Source: Bacteroidetes bacterium UBA7692
GTDB taxonomy: Bacteria > Bacteroidota > Bacteroidia > Chitinophagales > LD1
Direction of reading: 5' to 3'
DNA length: 14,205 nt
NCBI GenBank assembly: GCA_002482725.1
Contig: DLGO01000093.1
Location: 792 to 14,996, forward strand
Positions 14,101 to 14,205 of the stretch are shown piece after piece. Below the pieces are notes generated by a model, which saw only the letters and a list, made by a program, of their open reading frames with translations, was not told where the DNA came from and made no database searches. The position numbers were made by a program, and so were the translations under genes. Positions within the stretch are counted from its first letter, which is position 1. Every line of letters starts with the position of its first letter.

Positions 14101-14205
14101 GTTACAATCTTTTATCACACCTGTTGCCCCGTTGTTGAACAGGAACACGGCAAATGACCCACCGCCACCTGTACCACCTACACCACCGGCACCACCGGCA
14201 CCACC
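11149..14205 (-). CDS. large secreted protein with glycine-rich region, PKD/Ig-like repeats and T9SS type B sorting domain (5' end outside window)
   Basis: The frame is open to the window edge, giving 1018 visible residues; the start and signal peptide lie outside. The codon at 14148 is an internal GTG (Val), not a start. Numbering from the edge: glycine-rich block (1-16), a possible beta-helix rung ending GVIKDCNLQPG (29-39), longer glycine-rich block (39-92), two PKD-like domains (about 128-188 and 194-272), four related Ig-like modules (276-355, 360-439, 444-525, 528-607), two further Ig-like domains (609-683, 687-757) and two PKD domains (763-842, 849-925; the latter with YVWDFGDNSG). It ends in the type B sorting domain (932-1018) with NLFTPNGDGENDFF, FNRIGEKVYDT, GGWDGYVNG and APAGVYTYVAQF. 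This domain directs export by the type IX system and surface attachment or release. The role is probably an adhesin or extracellular matrix protein. Confidence 0.93.
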   Translation of the reverse strand, partial: GGAGGAGGVGGTGGGGSFAVFLFNNGATGVIKDCNLQPGAGGVGGPGSKGGAGGTGGQGGAGGGPGCGNTPGARGGNGGNGGDGGDGGAGASGTSQALSENGGTPVSQQNIISVPGNPPVISVENRGCLNAEVVFTSPSAGAWNFGANAAPASASGSGPHRVIYSGLGRKTIQFSGTDFAEFVDIFQNSVILPSLTAANNTHFTGCPDSFSTSLIGSLYEWDFGNGTLPQTTAGPTLSKSGTVFLTPGTHVVKVWVTTDCCGRIYDSLVVNVQQSNLTINLTADDTQVCAGTTVTFTASPTTYLDYRFYLNGLQVQSGPSTTYSTSSLANGDSVYVFAFDGSCFTSLSPSIIEKVDTTPVAVLSSSDPNDSICSGQSVTFTATPAGYSTYEFSFNGSIVQSSGSNTYSTTTLSTPNSVTVKPGNNGCPGAVSNAIATVLILSPQITLTSSDANDSICAGDNVTLTATPAGFTGYEFFVNGSSVQNSGTNSYTVTAPIGATAVYAVPTNGGCIGNASSTITTQVIAIPSVTLTVDDNDICSGEQAIFTATPAGYSQYDFQDNGISVQNSSLNTFTTSSLVPGNNVTVIPNNFGCIGTASNATPVTVNPSPIVNAGADIQNCLSVGDVVLQGATPAAGTWTGNGITDPNGTFNTAAAGAGLHKLIYVVTANNCTGRDTIDATVYPQPVASAGNGGTICEGSNVELYASGGTSYSWAADPTLSSLTIVNPIATPIINTTYYVTVTDSNNCTGTDDVTINVETKPVADFTALNADLQSANVCIGDSVKFLNNSTPAGTTSAWSFGNGASSSAAEPTYGYSSSGTYNAVLIVQLGNCYDTITKPVEVSVTPDVDFSADMMMVVQNEEAATFTNETKNGISYVWDFGDNSGSAETSPAHLYTKTGVYTVSLVATSANGCVDSFSRLAYINVIERTSIFIPNLFTPNGDGENDFFNIIGTGIFTYDLKIFNRIGEKVYDTNSLKGGWDGYVNGVLAPAGVYTYVAQFALPNETWTKRFGSITLLR
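11152..11412 (-). other. T9SS type B (gliding-motility-associated) C-terminal sorting domain
   Basis: The last 87 residues match the type B CTD pattern: FTPNGDGENDFFNI, FNRIGEKVYD, WDGYVNG, PAGVYTY and the terminal RFGSITLLR. In Bacteroidota such domains are recognised by the type IX translocon and the PorU/PorZ-type machinery. This is the strongest taxonomic marker in the window. Confidence 0.95.
12385..13380 (-). repeat. four tandem Ig-like modules within the secreted protein
   Basis: Four modules of about 80 residues (13141-13380, 12889-13128, 12631-12876, 12385-12624) share the core D-x-IC-(S/A)-G-x-x-VTFTATPAGY-x-x-YEF-x-x-NG-x-x-VQ-x-S followed by a second Cys in GC(I/P)G. Each therefore holds a potential disulfide pair. 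The DNA copies have diverged, so the duplications are not recent. The first module is the most divergent: TYLDYRF in place of GYxxYEF, and SCFTS in place of GCxG. Confidence 0.9.
13930..14205 (-). repeat. glycine-rich GGX repeat region
   Basis: Two blocks, 14158-14205 and 13930-14091, encode runs of GGA, GGV, GGT, GGN and GGD triplets. At the window edge the DNA repeats with a 9-base unit (GGTGGTGCC on the minus strand). Between them lies a non-repetitive segment, SFAVFLFNNGATGVIKDC, that looks like one turn of a parallel beta-helix. The region continues past the window edge. Confidence 0.85.

Noticed and set aside
14158..14205. Nine-base DNA periodicity at the right edge as a CRISPR or tandem-repeat array
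   Set aside because: It is in frame and encodes GGA/GGV/GGT triplets of the secreted protein; there are no spacers.

Overview
The window looks like chromosomal DNA of a member of the Bacteroidota, most likely a Chitinophagales or Sphingobacteria-type organism (genus not resolved). The main evidence is the large secreted protein at the right edge, which ends in a type B (gliding-motility-associated) C-terminal sorting domain of the type IX secretion system. Several intergenic regions carry Bacteroidota-style promoters (TTTG, about 20 bases, TAnnTTTG), and starts are preceded by A-rich leaders rather than Shine-Dalgarno sequences.

Left part (1-3913): a tRNA-Glu(UUC) reads leftward and lacks only its discriminator base. 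Its consensus promoter lies between it and pgk (phosphoglycerate kinase). A strong 15-bp hairpin terminator and a short palindromic extragenic repeat separate pgk from a convergent pair that overlaps by 4 bases. That pair encodes a NatA/NatB-type ABC ATPase and its permease.

Middle (3914-8238): an orphan peptide-type substrate-binding lipoprotein overlaps by 8 bases a saccharopine dehydrogenase-like gene that starts with TTG. This suggests coupling of peptide capture with lysine catabolism. Next comes an exported protein of a family I recall as often labelled 'asparagine synthetase B' in Bacteroidota; its visible motifs instead suggest a class I glutamine amidotransferase-like fold.

Right-middle (8246-11139): leftward genes encode a half-size TauE/SafE transporter and a short-chain dehydrogenase that lacks the catalytic tyrosine. 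Reading rightward and divergent from them are surE, a coupled small 3-TM protein and tspO. The divergent tauE/surE region has two facing promoters with a perfect 10-bp palindrome between them.

Right edge (11149-14205): a leftward gene, cut at its 5' end by the window, encodes more than 1018 residues. It contains glycine-rich blocks, PKD/Ig-like modules including four tandem related ones, and the sorting domain. It is probably a surface adhesin or matrix protein.

Most of the window is ordinary core-genome content. I see no phage, insertion sequence, CRISPR array or defence cluster. The most unusual items are the amidotransferase-like exported protein, the SDR without its tyrosine, the glycine-rich type IX-secreted protein and a few small palindromic regulatory candidates.
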